A stretch of 55,664 bases of DNA, from NCBI GenBank assembly GCA_964389305.1, contig CAYMEK010000025.1:1-55664 (forward strand), read 5' to 3'. Below are positions 16,367 to 25,391 of the stretch, in pieces; the stretch's first letter is position 1, and each line of letters begins with the position of its first letter. Under the pieces are notes generated by a model that saw nothing but the letters and a program-made list of their open reading frames with translations, searched no databases and was not told where the DNA came from. Origin of the DNA: CAYMEK01 sp964389305. GTDB taxonomy: Bacteria > Spirochaetota > Spirochaetia > SZUA-6 > DRHE01. The position numbers and the translations under genes are program-made.

Positions 16367-17584
16367 ATGAAGATTCGTTATATCTCAATTCTGTTCTCCT
16401 TGCTTCTGCTCGCCTCATGCGCTACCAAAGAGCTGGAGGAGCTGGCGCCGGAAGAGCTGTTCTCTGTGCAAATCGGCAAGATGGACAACCAGATCGATCT
16501 CTTCCAGATCAACGGGGTCATGGCCGGTGCAAAGAACCGGATCTACATGCGGGACGGCCTGTTCTACATCGCAAACGGCAACTCGGCCAAGATCATGGAG
16601 CTCAGCTCGTACGGAGACCTGATTTTCCTGATCTACAATCCCCAAGAGAATCCTCCCCCAATATCCTTTAGCTCCAATGAGAGCGAAGGATTGGCGGCCA
16701 CCAGAAAAGCCGTAGCATATCCTCTGAGACGGATCGGGGAGCTGGTCGTGGACAGCAACAAGCGCCTGTACATAGAGGACGCAGTCAGTGAAGAGAGGCA
16801 GGTCAAGGACAGCGAGCTCAACGTCCTGCTGGACCGGGTGGTGCTTCGCTTCGATCGTCACGGTTCCCTCATCGATTTCATCGGTCAGGAGGGTGTGGGC
16901 GGAACCCCGTTTCCGTATATCGACAGCCTGTACATCACGGACCGGGACGAGCTGGTGGTAATCTGCAGGACGCCCCGTTTCTGGCACGTGTATTGGTATT
17001 CCCCGGGCGGCGTTCTGCTGTATCAGGTGGATATCGATCAGGAGCACCTGCCCGACTACGAGGAGGAGGCGGTCTCCTCCCTGGGGAAGATCGTGCCCGA
17101 CCGGGGCGATCCGGTCCTGTATTTGATCGTCTACTTCAGCCTGCAGGCCCTTGATGAGACGGCGAACATCGCCTCGTCGGTCGGAGGCTATTCCACCAGG
17201 ATCTACAGGTTGAGCCTTACCTCGGGGCGTTACGAAGGATTTGTTGAGGTTCCTCCGGACGGCACCCGCAAGGAACGGGTCGGCACTCATGAGGTCGAGG
17301 TAACCGCTCCTTCCTTTGAGCTGCTGGGAGTCAACTCCAAGGGGTTCTTGTTTCTCCTGCGCCGGGAGGATGCAAATCTCTTCCAGCTACTCATCCTCGA
17401 CAGCCGGGGCAATGAGCAGGCTCGCCGCTATATCGTGATGGAGGACTCCGAGTTGTACTACAAGGAGGTCCGGCTCTCGGCCAGAGGGATCGTCTATGCC
17501 CTGCTCGGGGAGGAATACGAGGCCAAGATCGTGTGGTGGCGCAGCGATCGCCTGGCACGAGAGGGTGAGCATGAAAGTAGTTGA
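16367..17584 (+). CDS. Conserved lipoprotein of unknown function, possible beta-propeller
   Basis: 405-residue lipoprotein. The signal sequence ends in LLASC, with lipidated Cys at 19. The body alternates short beta-rich segments with recurring patterns of the form 'vDsnkrlYI', 'fdrhGslidfIG' and 'GvllyqvdI', which suggest an NHL/WD-like propeller. I recall similar lipoproteins in other spirochaetes but cannot name a function. No SD sequence is clear at the ATG. The 3' end overlaps nnr by 14 bp, so the two are co-transcribed. Confidence 0.7.
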   Translation: MKIRYISILFSLLLLASCATKELEELAPEELFSVQIGKMDNQIDLFQINGVMAGAKNRIYMRDGLFYIANGNSAKIMELSSYGDLIFLIYNPQENPPPISFSSNESEGLAATRKAVAYPLRRIGELVVDSNKRLYIEDAVSEERQVKDSELNVLLDRVVLRFDRHGSLIDFIGQEGVGGTPFPYIDSLYITDRDELVVICRTPRFWHVYWYSPGGVLLYQVDIDQEHLPDYEEEAVSSLGKIVPDRGDPVLYLIVYFSLQALDETANIASSVGGYSTRIYRLSLTSGRYEGFVEVPPDGTRKERVGTHEVEVTAPSFELLGVNSKGFLFLLRREDANLFQLLILDSRGNEQARRYIVMEDSELYYKEVRLSARGIVYALLGEEYEAKIVWWRSDRLAREGEHESS

Positions 17585-19070
17585 CTCGGCCCGGATGGCT
17601 GAGATCGATCGCCGGGCTCAGGAGCAATTCTCCATCCTACAGGCGGTTCTGATGGAGGACGCCGGCCTTGGCATGTACGCGCATCTGCGTGATCGCATCT
17701 GGGGGGGGAAGGCCCCGGGGGAAGCGATCGTATTCCTGGTCGGCAAGGGCAACAACGGGGGGGATGCCCTGGTCATGGCCCGACAGTGCCGCTTTGCCGG
17801 GCTCGAACGCCTGGCTATCGTGCTGGGAGCGGGCGAACCGGAGCCTGGAAGCCTGCCCGCCCGGCACCTGAAGATCTGTCGAGAGCTGAAGATCCAGGTC
17901 CTGGACTACAGCCGGGAGAGCCGCAAGGCCAACGGTTTGATCCAGGGAGCTCGGTGGCTGATCGACGGGCTGCTGGGTACGGGCCTGACCGGAGCGGCCC
18001 GCTCTCCGCTCGCCGAGCTTATCGAAAGGGCCAACCGTGCTTCGGCCACACGCGTAGCGGTAGACATTCCCAGTGGGGTGGGGGACGCCTACCGACAGGG
18101 ATATCCGGCGGTGCAGGCCGATTACACCCTTACGGTGGAGCTTCCCAAGCTCTGCCTCTATTTGCCTCTGGCCAGAAGTTACTGCGGGCAGATCCTGGTT
18201 GTGCCTGGGGTGTTCCCCGCGCAGCTCGGCCGAAGCGCGGATATTCCAGGCGAGATGATCACAGTCGAGCTGAAGGCGAAGCTGCTGCGGCCCCTGCCGC
18301 CCGAAGTCCACAAGGGACATCGGGGACATCTGGCGGTGCTGGCCGGGTCGGAGGGTACCACCGGCGCGGCCTGGCTGTGCGCCAATGCCGCCGCCCGCAG
18401 CCGATCTGGGCTGGTAACCGTGCTCGTCGACCGGGAGCTGTACGCCGGTAGTATCGGCAAGTTCAACTCGGTGATGGTCAGCCCCTTGGAGCAGAATCAG
18501 CTTGATCTGAGCCGCTTCGATGCCCTGCTGATCGGCCCCGGTTGGGGTCTCGGGGAGGAGCGAGAGAGGCTGCTCGAGCGGTTGATAGCGACCGGATTGC
18601 CCGGAGTTCTCGATGCGGACGGCGTTACCCTGCTGGCACGGCTGAGAGCAAAGAGGAAGGTGCGCCTCGGCGGCAAGTGGATACTCACACCCCATCCAGG
18701 GGAGTTTTCCCGGGTAGTGGGAATTGGAACCTCGGAGCTGCTCGAGAATCCCCTGGCGGCTGCCCGTTCAGCCGCGGCCGAGCTGCAGGCAATCGTCGTG
18801 CTGAAAGGCCACTGCACCTACGTTGTTTCCCCGAACGGCCGCTACGGGATTCTCGACGGCATGAACCCCGCTCTGGCTACGGGGGGCAGCGGCGACGTAT
18901 TGGCCGGGATGATCGCCGGGCTGCTTACCTCCGGTTGCGATCCGGAGCAGGCGGCCAGGCTGGCCGTGCTGCTTCACTCCGAGATCGGCAGAAAGCTGTA
19001 CGAGAGCCGGGGATACTTCCTTGCCGAGGACATGCTACCGCTCGTATCTTTGGAGTGTAAAGACATTTGA
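17571..19070 (+). CDS. nnr: Bifunctional NAD(P)H-hydrate repair enzyme
   Basis: 499 residues, fusing the NAD(P)HX epimerase (YjeF N-terminal domain, about 1-215) with the ADP/ATP-dependent NAD(P)HX dehydratase (about 225-495). Diagnostic parts are GKGNNGGDALVMAR and VDIPSGV in the epimerase, then KGHRGHLAVLAGS, TPHPGEFSRV and the nucleotide-binding NPALATGGSGDVLAGMI in the dehydratase. It repairs hydrated, inactive NAD(P)H. The ATG at 17571 lies within the end of the lipoprotein gene and is preceded by AGAGGGTGAG. Confidence 0.95.
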   Translation: MKVVDSARMAEIDRRAQEQFSILQAVLMEDAGLGMYAHLRDRIWGGKAPGEAIVFLVGKGNNGGDALVMARQCRFAGLERLAIVLGAGEPEPGSLPARHLKICRELKIQVLDYSRESRKANGLIQGARWLIDGLLGTGLTGAARSPLAELIERANRASATRVAVDIPSGVGDAYRQGYPAVQADYTLTVELPKLCLYLPLARSYCGQILVVPGVFPAQLGRSADIPGEMITVELKAKLLRPLPPEVHKGHRGHLAVLAGSEGTTGAAWLCANAAARSRSGLVTVLVDRELYAGSIGKFNSVMVSPLEQNQLDLSRFDALLIGPGWGLGEERERLLERLIATGLPGVLDADGVTLLARLRAKRKVRLGGKWILTPHPGEFSRVVGIGTSELLENPLAAARSAAAELQAIVVLKGHCTYVVSPNGRYGILDGMNPALATGGSGDVLAGMIAGLLTSGCDPEQAARLAVLLHSEIGRKLYESRGYFLAEDMLPLVSLECKDI

Positions 19071-19083
19071 GCGAGCGTCGATC

Positions 19084-19647
19084 ATGACCGCCGGCGGCCA
19101 GGACAACAAGCGGGAAAACCAGGTTCCGAAGGGCGAGCAACCGCCGGTTTTCCGCTACAGCCGGGAGGAACGGCTTTCGCTTCCCGGAGCTCCCAGGCGC
19201 CGTGACGGGGGCGGCAGGGGTTTGTTCCGCCGCAACCGCACCCTTTTGATTATCCTGCTCGATCTGATCATCATCCTGGTTCTGGGGCTGTTTCTGGTCC
19301 GCTTTCTCTACAGCCAGACCTACAAGGCCAATATCGAGGGCTACCTGGTACAGCTCAGCGGATTTCGCTACGATGAGGTAGTTTTCGCTACCCTGAAGGT
19401 TAAAAACACCGGCAGGGGGGAAGCTAACCGCTCTGTCACGGACGGCAGGATCTACGCCCGCTTATCCCTGGAGCGGTCCCTGAGGGAAGCCGACTCCACC
19501 TTTGCTTCATCGGCTCTGCCGGAGCCCGCGCAGGAAGAGACGGTCCTCAGGGCCGCCATTTCCGTGGAGGGAGAGCCGGAGGTTCTATACGCAGAAGTGC
19601 GAATCGGAGAAACGGTAAGGCGGCTTTCCTGCGGTTTGGGGCACTGA
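19084..19647 (+). CDS. Hypothetical single-pass membrane protein
   Basis: 187 residues of unknown function. A charged, Arg-rich cytoplasmic N-terminus (about 1-52) precedes one strong transmembrane helix at about 54-76. The remaining 110 residues are predicted extracytoplasmic and beta-rich (KVKNTGRGEANRSV, AAISVEGEPEVLYAEV), resembling a small immunoglobulin-like fold. It starts 13 bp after nnr and probably belongs to that operon. I cannot assign a family. Confidence 0.7.
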   Translation: MTAGGQDNKRENQVPKGEQPPVFRYSREERLSLPGAPRRRDGGGRGLFRRNRTLLIILLDLIIILVLGLFLVRFLYSQTYKANIEGYLVQLSGFRYDEVVFATLKVKNTGRGEANRSVTDGRIYARLSLERSLREADSTFASSALPEPAQEETVLRAAISVEGEPEVLYAEVRIGETVRRLSCGLGH

Positions 19648-19710
19648 GCCTGTTCGGGCGTATGCGGCGATCGGCCTTCAGGCATATGGCGTGCAGGTCG
19701 ATACGAACGC

Positions 19711-19730
19711 CTCCGGCGGGCTTGCCGGAG
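19711..19730. terminator. Hairpin after the nnr operon
   Basis: CTCCGGC (19711-19717) and GCCGGAG (19724-19730) pair around a 6-nt loop, 63 bp past the last stop codon. No T-run follows, so termination here is only a possibility. Confidence 0.35.
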
Positions 19731-19759
19731 ACTCGCAGAGGAGTCCCGCTAGCGTACAT

Positions 19760-19788
19760 TTGACAGTAGATCGGGAATAGGATATCTT
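19760..19788 (+). promoter_or_regulatory. Promoter of the 138-residue membrane protein gene
   Basis: TTGACA (19760-19765), a 17-nt spacer and TATCTT (19783-19788), followed by the ribosome-binding site GGGGGAGGAG at 19791-19800 and the ATG at 19809. Spacing is ideal. Confidence 0.7.
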
Positions 19789-19808
19789 TTGGGGGAGGAG
19801 AAGTCGGT

Positions 19809-20225
19809 ATGCTGCAGTTCTATTTCTTGTCAGTCCTCGCCAATGTTGTGGCCGGTTTTACGCTCACCTCCGATTATCTGGCTGATAAGTTCAAGGCTTT
19901 TCTTCCTTTTCGAGATCTCCTTGCCAAAGGCAATGTCAGGACAACCGTAGGCATCTTTGCCTTTGTCGTAGGCTTTCTGAAGCTATTGATTCGTCCCGCT
20001 CCTCCGGCCGATGTGCTGGTGGTGGGGGATTTGCTTCCCGCGCTGGCCGGGCTGGCCATGGGCACCGCCCTGCTGATGAGTATGGTCAAAGAGCGAGGCT
20101 CCGTTTCAGCGGAAAAGGTAGGCAATCTCGAAAAAACGGTTATGACCTATCGTATTCCCCTGGGCCTGGCCGGACTGCTGATCGGTGCCCTGCACTTCCT
20201 TATACCCGGCGCCCTGTTCCTGTAG
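19809..20225 (+). CDS. Small conserved membrane protein, four predicted helices
   Basis: 138 residues with hydrophobic segments at about 3-22, 45-63, 70-92 and 115-137, so an integral inner-membrane protein. No catalytic motif is visible. The gene is single, with its own good promoter and a strong ribosome-binding site, and ends convergently to the EF-G genes. I do not recognise a named family. Confidence 0.75.
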   Translation: MLQFYFLSVLANVVAGFTLTSDYLADKFKAFLPFRDLLAKGNVRTTVGIFAFVVGFLKLLIRPAPPADVLVVGDLLPALAGLAMGTALLMSMVKERGSVSAEKVGNLEKTVMTYRIPLGLAGLLIGALHFLIPGALFL

Positions 20226-20291
20226 AGAAGAATCCACCCGGATTTTGGAGCTCTCTGTTCTGCGACACGTCGTGTTGGCCGTGCCGCCCGC

Positions 20292-22376
20292 TTAGCTTTC
20301 AGCCTCTTCATGGGCCGCCTTGGCGGCGGCGATGACCTGATCGGCTATCTTGCCGGTTATAGGGCTGTAGTGGCTGAACTCAATCTCGAATCCAGCCGTT
20401 CCCGAAGTTATCGAGCGCAGATCGATGGAGTAGCGCAGCAGCTCCGCCTGCGGGACCTGGGCTTTTACCTCCTGGATCCCTCCTCCTACCGGTTCCTGGC
20501 CGAGCACTCTGCCGCGGCGGGAGCTAAGATCCGACAGCACGTCGCCTAGATACTGGTCGTCCACGAAGACGATGAGATTCATAATCGGCTCCAGCATTAC
20601 CGCGTCCGCCTTCTCCATCGCCGCCCTCAGCGCTCCCCTGGCGGCCAGCTTGAAGGCCAGCTCCGAGGAGTCCACCGGGTGCTCTTTCCCGTCTACGACC
20701 TTCGCCTCCAGGTCTACCACCGGATAGCCTGCCAGGATCCCGGATTCCATTCCTTCCAGGACCCCCTTCTCTACGCCGGGAATGTGGCCCTTGGAAATGC
20801 GCCCACCCACCACGGCGTTGACAAACTTGAATTGCTCGCCTCGAGGTAAAGGCTGGATCTCCAGGATGACTTTGGCGTACTGGCCGTGCCCGCCGGTCTG
20901 CTTCTTGTGCTGGTACTCGGAGCTGGCGCCAGAGCGGATCGTCTCCCGGTAGGCTACTTTAGGCATGCGGGTCTGCATGTCGATCTTGGCCTGGGTCTTG
21001 ATCTTGTCCAGGATGATGTCCAGGTGCAGTTCGCCCATGCCCGAAATCACGGTCTCTTTGGTCTCGGGGTTGTAGTTGACCCGGAAGGTCATATCCTCTT
21101 CAGCGGCCCGCTGCAGGAACTGGTTCAGCTTGTCCTCGTCCTTCTTGGCCGCGGCGCTAATGGCAACAGCATGGACGGGCTGTGGAAGCTGGAGCGGCAG
21201 ATACCGCAGGATCTTGTCCGGGCTGCACAGGGTGTCGTTGGTGCCGGCACTGGCAACCTTGGTCAGCACCCCGATATCGCCGGCCGTCAGGCTGTCGACG
21301 TCTTCCAGCTTCTTTCCCTGACAGCTGTAAACCTTGGATATTTTTTCTTTCTTCTGCTCCCCGGAATTGATCAGCTCGGTGTCGCCGGAGATCGCGCCGG
21401 TAACAACCTTGATGTAGGAGAGCTTACCCGAGAACTGGTCGATGCTGGTCTTGAACACGAAACAGGAGGGAGGTCCCGCCTCGCTGATCTCCTGAACCGC
21501 CTGGTCGCCGTTATCCGATTGAAGCCGCTCTTCCCTGCCTGTCGGGGAAGGACAGATGGCGGCGATAGCGTCCAGACAACCGGACACCCCGCTGTTCAGA
21601 ACAGCCGCGCCGCAGAATACAGGAACCACTTTTCCCGCAGCCAGGCCTTTGGCCAGACCGAGACGGATTTCCTCGTCGCTCAGGGTTTCGGACTCGAAAT
21701 ATTTTTCCATCAGCGAGTCGTCTCCCTCGGCCGCTGTTTCGATCAGAACCTTCCGAGATTCATTCATCTGGGCAGTCATTTCCTGCGGGATCTCCGCAGG
21801 GGCCGGTTTTTTTGCGCCCTCTTCGGCCAGGAAGGCTTTCTGAGCGATCAGATCCACGACTCCCTTGAAGCCGGCGCCGGCGCCGATGGGAATGGTTACG
21901 GGTACGAAGCCGGACTTGAAGTTCTCCCTTAGATCGTTCACCGCCTTGGCGAAGTCGGCGTGCTCTTTGTCCATCTTGTTTATAAACACGAGGGTCGGAG
22001 TCTGTCGGCGCTTCAGACGTCTCCAGGTCTGAATCGTTCCGATCTGGACTCCTGCATCGGCCGCGACCAGGACCAGCGCCGACTCGCAGACGCGGAGTGC
22101 TGCGATCACCTCGCCGACAAAATCGGTGGATCCTGGGGTATCGATGAGATTGATTTTCTTGCCTGCCCACTCCAGGTGCCCGGGGGCGGCATGTATCGAG
22201 ATCTTTCTGCTGATCTCTTCCTCAGTGCAATCGCTGACTGTTTTTCCGCTTTCTACGGTTTCGGGTTTGGGTATCTTTCCGCCGAGATAAAGAGCCTGCT
22301 CCAGCAACGTGGTCTTGCCCGTGCTTCCATGTCCGGCAACGGCGATATTCCGAATTTGCTCACTTTTAGACGTCAT
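20292..22376 (-). CDS. EF-G-like translational GTPase (EF-G2 type)
   Basis: 694 residues, homologous to EF-G along its length, with G1 AGHGSTGKTT, G3 DTPG and G4 NKMD. The switch I region reads EEEISRKISI rather than EQERGITI. That pattern and the 'GHLEWAGKKINLIDTPG' type of sequence fit the EF-G2 (mycobacterial FusA2-like) subfamily, whose role is still unclear: ribosome-stimulated GTP binding, with poor or no translocase activity in some members. The ATG at 22376 follows GAGGAG; the frame is open upstream but unconserved. It lies 75 bp after fusA on the same strand. Confidence 0.85.
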   Translation of the reverse strand: MTSKSEQIRNIAVAGHGSTGKTTLLEQALYLGGKIPKPETVESGKTVSDCTEEEISRKISIHAAPGHLEWAGKKINLIDTPGSTDFVGEVIAALRVCESALVLVAADAGVQIGTIQTWRRLKRRQTPTLVFINKMDKEHADFAKAVNDLRENFKSGFVPVTIPIGAGAGFKGVVDLIAQKAFLAEEGAKKPAPAEIPQEMTAQMNESRKVLIETAAEGDDSLMEKYFESETLSDEEIRLGLAKGLAAGKVVPVFCGAAVLNSGVSGCLDAIAAICPSPTGREERLQSDNGDQAVQEISEAGPPSCFVFKTSIDQFSGKLSYIKVVTGAISGDTELINSGEQKKEKISKVYSCQGKKLEDVDSLTAGDIGVLTKVASAGTNDTLCSPDKILRYLPLQLPQPVHAVAISAAAKKDEDKLNQFLQRAAEEDMTFRVNYNPETKETVISGMGELHLDIILDKIKTQAKIDMQTRMPKVAYRETIRSGASSEYQHKKQTGGHGQYAKVILEIQPLPRGEQFKFVNAVVGGRISKGHIPGVEKGVLEGMESGILAGYPVVDLEAKVVDGKEHPVDSSELAFKLAARGALRAAMEKADAVMLEPIMNLIVFVDDQYLGDVLSDLSSRRGRVLGQEPVGGGIQEVKAQVPQAELLRYSIDLRSITSGTAGFEIEFSHYSPITGKIADQVIAAAKAAHEEAES

Positions 22377-22451
22377 CTCTCGCGCTCCTCGTGCGTTGTT
22401 GTGCGGGAATGCACCATGATACTCAGGCCCTACGGCCTTTGTCAACGGGAG

Positions 22452-24515
22452 TCATTTCTCCGAAGTCGTCTCGGACTTGGGGGCAAAGTGGCTGAACTCC
22501 ATAGTGAAAGTAGCCCGGCCCTGGGTAGCGCTGCGCAGGGAGGTGGAGTAGCCGAACATCGTGGCCAGCGGAACGTGGGCATGGATACTTTCCACCTTGA
22601 CCTTGCTGTCGATCCGCAAGATATCGGCTTTGCGCATGGTCAGGTTGCCCAGCACCTCGCCCAGGTACTCTTTGGGCACTAGGATATCCACCTTCATGAT
22701 CGGCTCCAAAAGGACCGGATCGGCGCGGCGGCAGGCCTCGTCAAACCCCAAGGCTCCGGCAGCCTCGAAGGCCAGCACCGTGGACGTGTTGGGATTGTGG
22801 ACCGCATCGACCAGGGTGACGCCGATGTCGATCACCGGGTATCCGTATACTATGCCTGAGGGAAAAGCGCCGGTTACTCCCCGCTGGACGGCTTCGATCA
22901 GCTCTCTCGGCAGCCGGCTGTCCTGCAGATCGCTATGGAAGTGGTTGCCTGTCCCCTGCGCCAGACGCTCGACCTTCAGGGTGATATCGGCGCTGTTCTC
23001 CTTTCCGGCCAGGACCTTGTGGTACCTCTCCCGGTGGATCGCTTCCTTGAGTATCGATTCCCGATAGGAGACCTGCGGATTGCCCACCTTGGCCTGGACC
23101 TTGAAATCCTCGATGACCCGAGTCACCAGCACCTCCAGGTGCAGCTCGCCCATACCGGAGATGATCAGCTGGCCGGTGTCTTCGTCATCTTTCACGGTGA
23201 AGGTGGGATCCTCCTTCTCCAGCTGACGTAAAGCCGCTTCCAGCTTGCTGCGCTCGGACAGGGTCCTCGGCTCCACGGCCACCGAGATCACGGGAACGGG
23301 GAATTGCATGGGCTCGAGGATCACGGGAAACTGCTCATTGCCTATAGAATCGCCGGTCTGGGCGAGTTTGAAGCCGATCACCACGGCCACGTCGCCCGCC
23401 TCCACCTGCTGTATCTGCTCGTAGCGGTTGGCGTGCATCCGGAGCATGCGGTTGATCCGCTCCCGCTTACGCTTGTCGATGTTGTATACCGCCGCGCCCG
23501 CGCGAAGGTGCCCCGAATACATCCGGATATAGCTGAGATTGCCCGCCTCGCGATCGGTCTGGATCTTGTAGACCAGAGCCAGCGGAGGAGCGTCGAGGCG
23601 GCAGGGCACTTCGACCCTTGCCTCGCTCTTGGCGTGGATGCCCACCGGTGGTGGAACCTCGTCCGGGGCGGGCAGGAAATCCACGATCCCATCCAGCAGG
23701 GGCTGTACGCCGACGTTGCGCAATGAGGCCCCGCAGAATACCGGAACGAAGCTGCGTTCCAGGGTGCCCCGGCGGATCGCCTTGCGGACCAGGGTTTCCG
23801 GGATATCCCTGCCTTCGAGGAACATCTCCGTCAGGGTGTCGGAAAGCTCGGTATCGGAAATCGAGGTAAGCTGGTCGAGCATCTTCTGCCGCTGCTCGCG
23901 GGCCGCGACCAGGCGGGAAGGGTCGATTTCGTCGTATACGATGGTGTGGCCGTGGTCGCTCTGGTCCCAGCGCAGCTCGCGCATGGAGATCAGGTCGATG
24001 ACCCCCTCCAGCTCCGATTCCCGCCCGATGGGCAGCTCCAGGACGAGGGGCACGGCCCCAAGCTTGTCCTGCATTTCTTTGATCACCCCGTAGAAGTCGG
24101 CTCCTATCCGGTCCAGCTTGTTGATATAGGCGATGCGGGGCACCCGGTAGCGGTCGGCCTGGTGCCAGACCGTTTCGGATTGCGGCTCCACTCCGCCCAC
24201 TGCGCAAAAGATCACCACCGCGCCATCCAGTACGCGGATGGACCGTTCGACTTCGGCTGTGAAGTCCACGTGTCCCGGTGTATCGATAATGTTGATCTGC
24301 CTGTCTTTCCAGAAGCAGGAAGTGACGGCGGCGGTTATGGTGATGCCCCGCTCCTGCTCCTGCTCCATCCAGTCCATGACGGCCTCACCGTCGTCGACCT
24401 CTCCCATGCGGTGGCTTTTTCCCGTGTAGAACAAGATCCGTTCCGTTGTGGTGGTCTTGCCCGCATCGATGTGGGCAATAATCCCGATATTTCGTATTCT
24501 TTTGAAATCTACCAT
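22452..24515 (-). CDS. fusA: Elongation factor G
   Basis: 687-residue EF-G, the GTPase that drives tRNA-mRNA translocation. G1 AHIDAGKTTTTE, switch I EQERGITI, G3 DTPGHVDF and G4 NKLDRIG are canonical. Domains II-V follow, with SGMGELHLEV in domain III and HAHVPLATMFGYSTSLRS near the end. Start ATG 24515 has GAGGAA ten bases upstream. Spirochaetes commonly have two EF-G types specialised for elongation or recycling; I cannot say which this is. It lacks the usual str-operon neighbours (rpsL, rpsG, tuf) and sits beside an EF-G2 paralogue instead. Confidence 0.92.
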   Translation of the reverse strand: MVDFKRIRNIGIIAHIDAGKTTTTERILFYTGKSHRMGEVDDGEAVMDWMEQEQERGITITAAVTSCFWKDRQINIIDTPGHVDFTAEVERSIRVLDGAVVIFCAVGGVEPQSETVWHQADRYRVPRIAYINKLDRIGADFYGVIKEMQDKLGAVPLVLELPIGRESELEGVIDLISMRELRWDQSDHGHTIVYDEIDPSRLVAAREQRQKMLDQLTSISDTELSDTLTEMFLEGRDIPETLVRKAIRRGTLERSFVPVFCGASLRNVGVQPLLDGIVDFLPAPDEVPPPVGIHAKSEARVEVPCRLDAPPLALVYKIQTDREAGNLSYIRMYSGHLRAGAAVYNIDKRKRERINRMLRMHANRYEQIQQVEAGDVAVVIGFKLAQTGDSIGNEQFPVILEPMQFPVPVISVAVEPRTLSERSKLEAALRQLEKEDPTFTVKDDEDTGQLIISGMGELHLEVLVTRVIEDFKVQAKVGNPQVSYRESILKEAIHRERYHKVLAGKENSADITLKVERLAQGTGNHFHSDLQDSRLPRELIEAVQRGVTGAFPSGIVYGYPVIDIGVTLVDAVHNPNTSTVLAFEAAGALGFDEACRRADPVLLEPIMKVDILVPKEYLGEVLGNLTMRKADILRIDSKVKVESIHAHVPLATMFGYSTSLRSATQGRATFTMEFSHFAPKSETTSEK

Positions 24516-24554
24516 TGTGTTCCTCGAAGAGGTTCTGGATTAGCTCCCGGAACA

Positions 24555-24564
24555 AATATATAAT
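24555..24564. promoter_or_regulatory. Overlapping divergent -10 elements (fusA and CAP lipoprotein)
   Basis: TATAAT at 24559-24564 on the plus strand overlaps TATATT (minus strand, 24560-24555). They sit between divergent genes: the plus ATG is 14 bases away, while the minus start lies about 40 bases away behind an SD sequence. No good -35 hexamer is visible for either direction. Confidence 0.45.
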
Positions 24565-24578
24565 CATTTACGGTAGCA

Positions 24579-25391
24579 ATGAAAAGGGCAGCTCGGACAC
24601 TCGCTACACTGCTGGCTTTGTCGACCCTGCAGCTCGCCTGCGCCCTGGTGGGTGCCTGCGCCCTGGTGGGTGCCTGCGCCCTGGTGGGTGCCTGCACTCC
24701 GGTGAGTGCCTGCGCTCCGGTGAGTGCCCAGGCCCAGCAGGCCCTCGAACGGATCAACTCCCTTCGCACCCGAGAGGGGGCGGCGGAGCTGCTCTCCGAT
24801 TCCCTCCTGGAACAAACAGCCGCCGCCTATGCAGCCGTCCTGGCCGAGCGCGGTGTACTATCGCATCGCGACAAACAGGGGCGTTCGGCCCTGGAGCGTT
24901 ACCGTGATCGGGGCGGTACCAGCGTCCTGATAGGGGAGGTGTTGGGAAGCGGGGCCGATCTGGAGGCAGTGCTTTCTGCCTGGGGGAGCAGCCCTGTCCA
25001 TCTGGAGGTTATACTCAAGTCCTCCTGGACCCACGGCGGAGCCGGAGCGGCCCGACGGGGTCAGGCGGAGGTGTGGGTTGTGCTGTTCACAGTCCGTCGC
25101 ATCCAGCCTCTCGATGTTTCGTGGACCGAGGAGGGATTCTCCGTGAGCGGCCGGCTGAGGGTAACCGGATCGGTTGAGCCGGTGCTGTATTCAGGCGTCC
25201 TGCGGGTTGCACCCGAATGCTGGGATGCGGACAGCGGGCAGTTCCTATTCCTTCTCAGCCCGGAGAGCGGCAACCTCTATCATCGCCTCGGTTATCGCGG
25301 CGCTGAGGGAGATCTCAAGATTACAGATATCTTTTTCCCCGCCGTGGCTGCCGCCGCGATTACATGCGATCGAGGAAGGGCACCCCGATAA
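24579..25391 (+). CDS. CAP-domain (SCP-like) lipoprotein with repeated lipobox
   Basis: 270-residue exported protein. A signal helix (about 7-20) runs into five six-residue repeats holding cysteines at 21, 27, 33, 39 and 45. A CAP domain follows at about 51-165: INSLRTREGA, GVLSHRDKQG, IGEVLG, a WGSSPVH segment, WTHGGAG and EVWVVLF. A beta-rich C-terminal domain closes it. CAP proteins are extracellular, with varied binding or hydrolytic roles; none can be assigned here. Repeats 1-3 create VGAC, an acceptable lipobox each time. No SD sequence is visible. The last 32 bases overlap the end of argS on the other strand. Confidence 0.72.
   Translation: MKRAARTLATLLALSTLQLACALVGACALVGACALVGACTPVSACAPVSAQAQQALERINSLRTREGAAELLSDSLLEQTAAAYAAVLAERGVLSHRDKQGRSALERYRDRGGTSVLIGEVLGSGADLEAVLSAWGSSPVHLEVILKSSWTHGGAGAARRGQAEVWVVLFTVRRIQPLDVSWTEEGFSVSGRLRVTGSVEPVLYSGVLRVAPECWDADSGQFLFLLSPESGNLYHRLGYRGAEGDLKITDIFFPAVAAAAITCDRGRAPR
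24636..24725 (+). repeat. Five tandem 18-bp repeats inside the CAP lipoprotein gene
   Basis: Unit GCCTGCGCCCTGGTGGGT occurs three times without change (24636-24653, 24654-24671, 24672-24689). Two diverged copies of the GCCTGC..TCCGGTGAGT form follow (24690-24707, 24708-24725). The unit is a multiple of three, so copy number can vary without a frameshift. It encodes ACALVG three times, then ACTPVS and ACAPVS. Confidence 0.95.

Noticed and set aside
20886..21932. Long open frame on the plus strand opposite the EF-G2 gene
   Set aside because: It lies wholly within a conserved coding gene on the other strand, has no family resemblance and no ribosome-binding site; GC-rich codon bias explains it. 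The same applies to other long antisense frames over argS, secA, fusA and the island genes.
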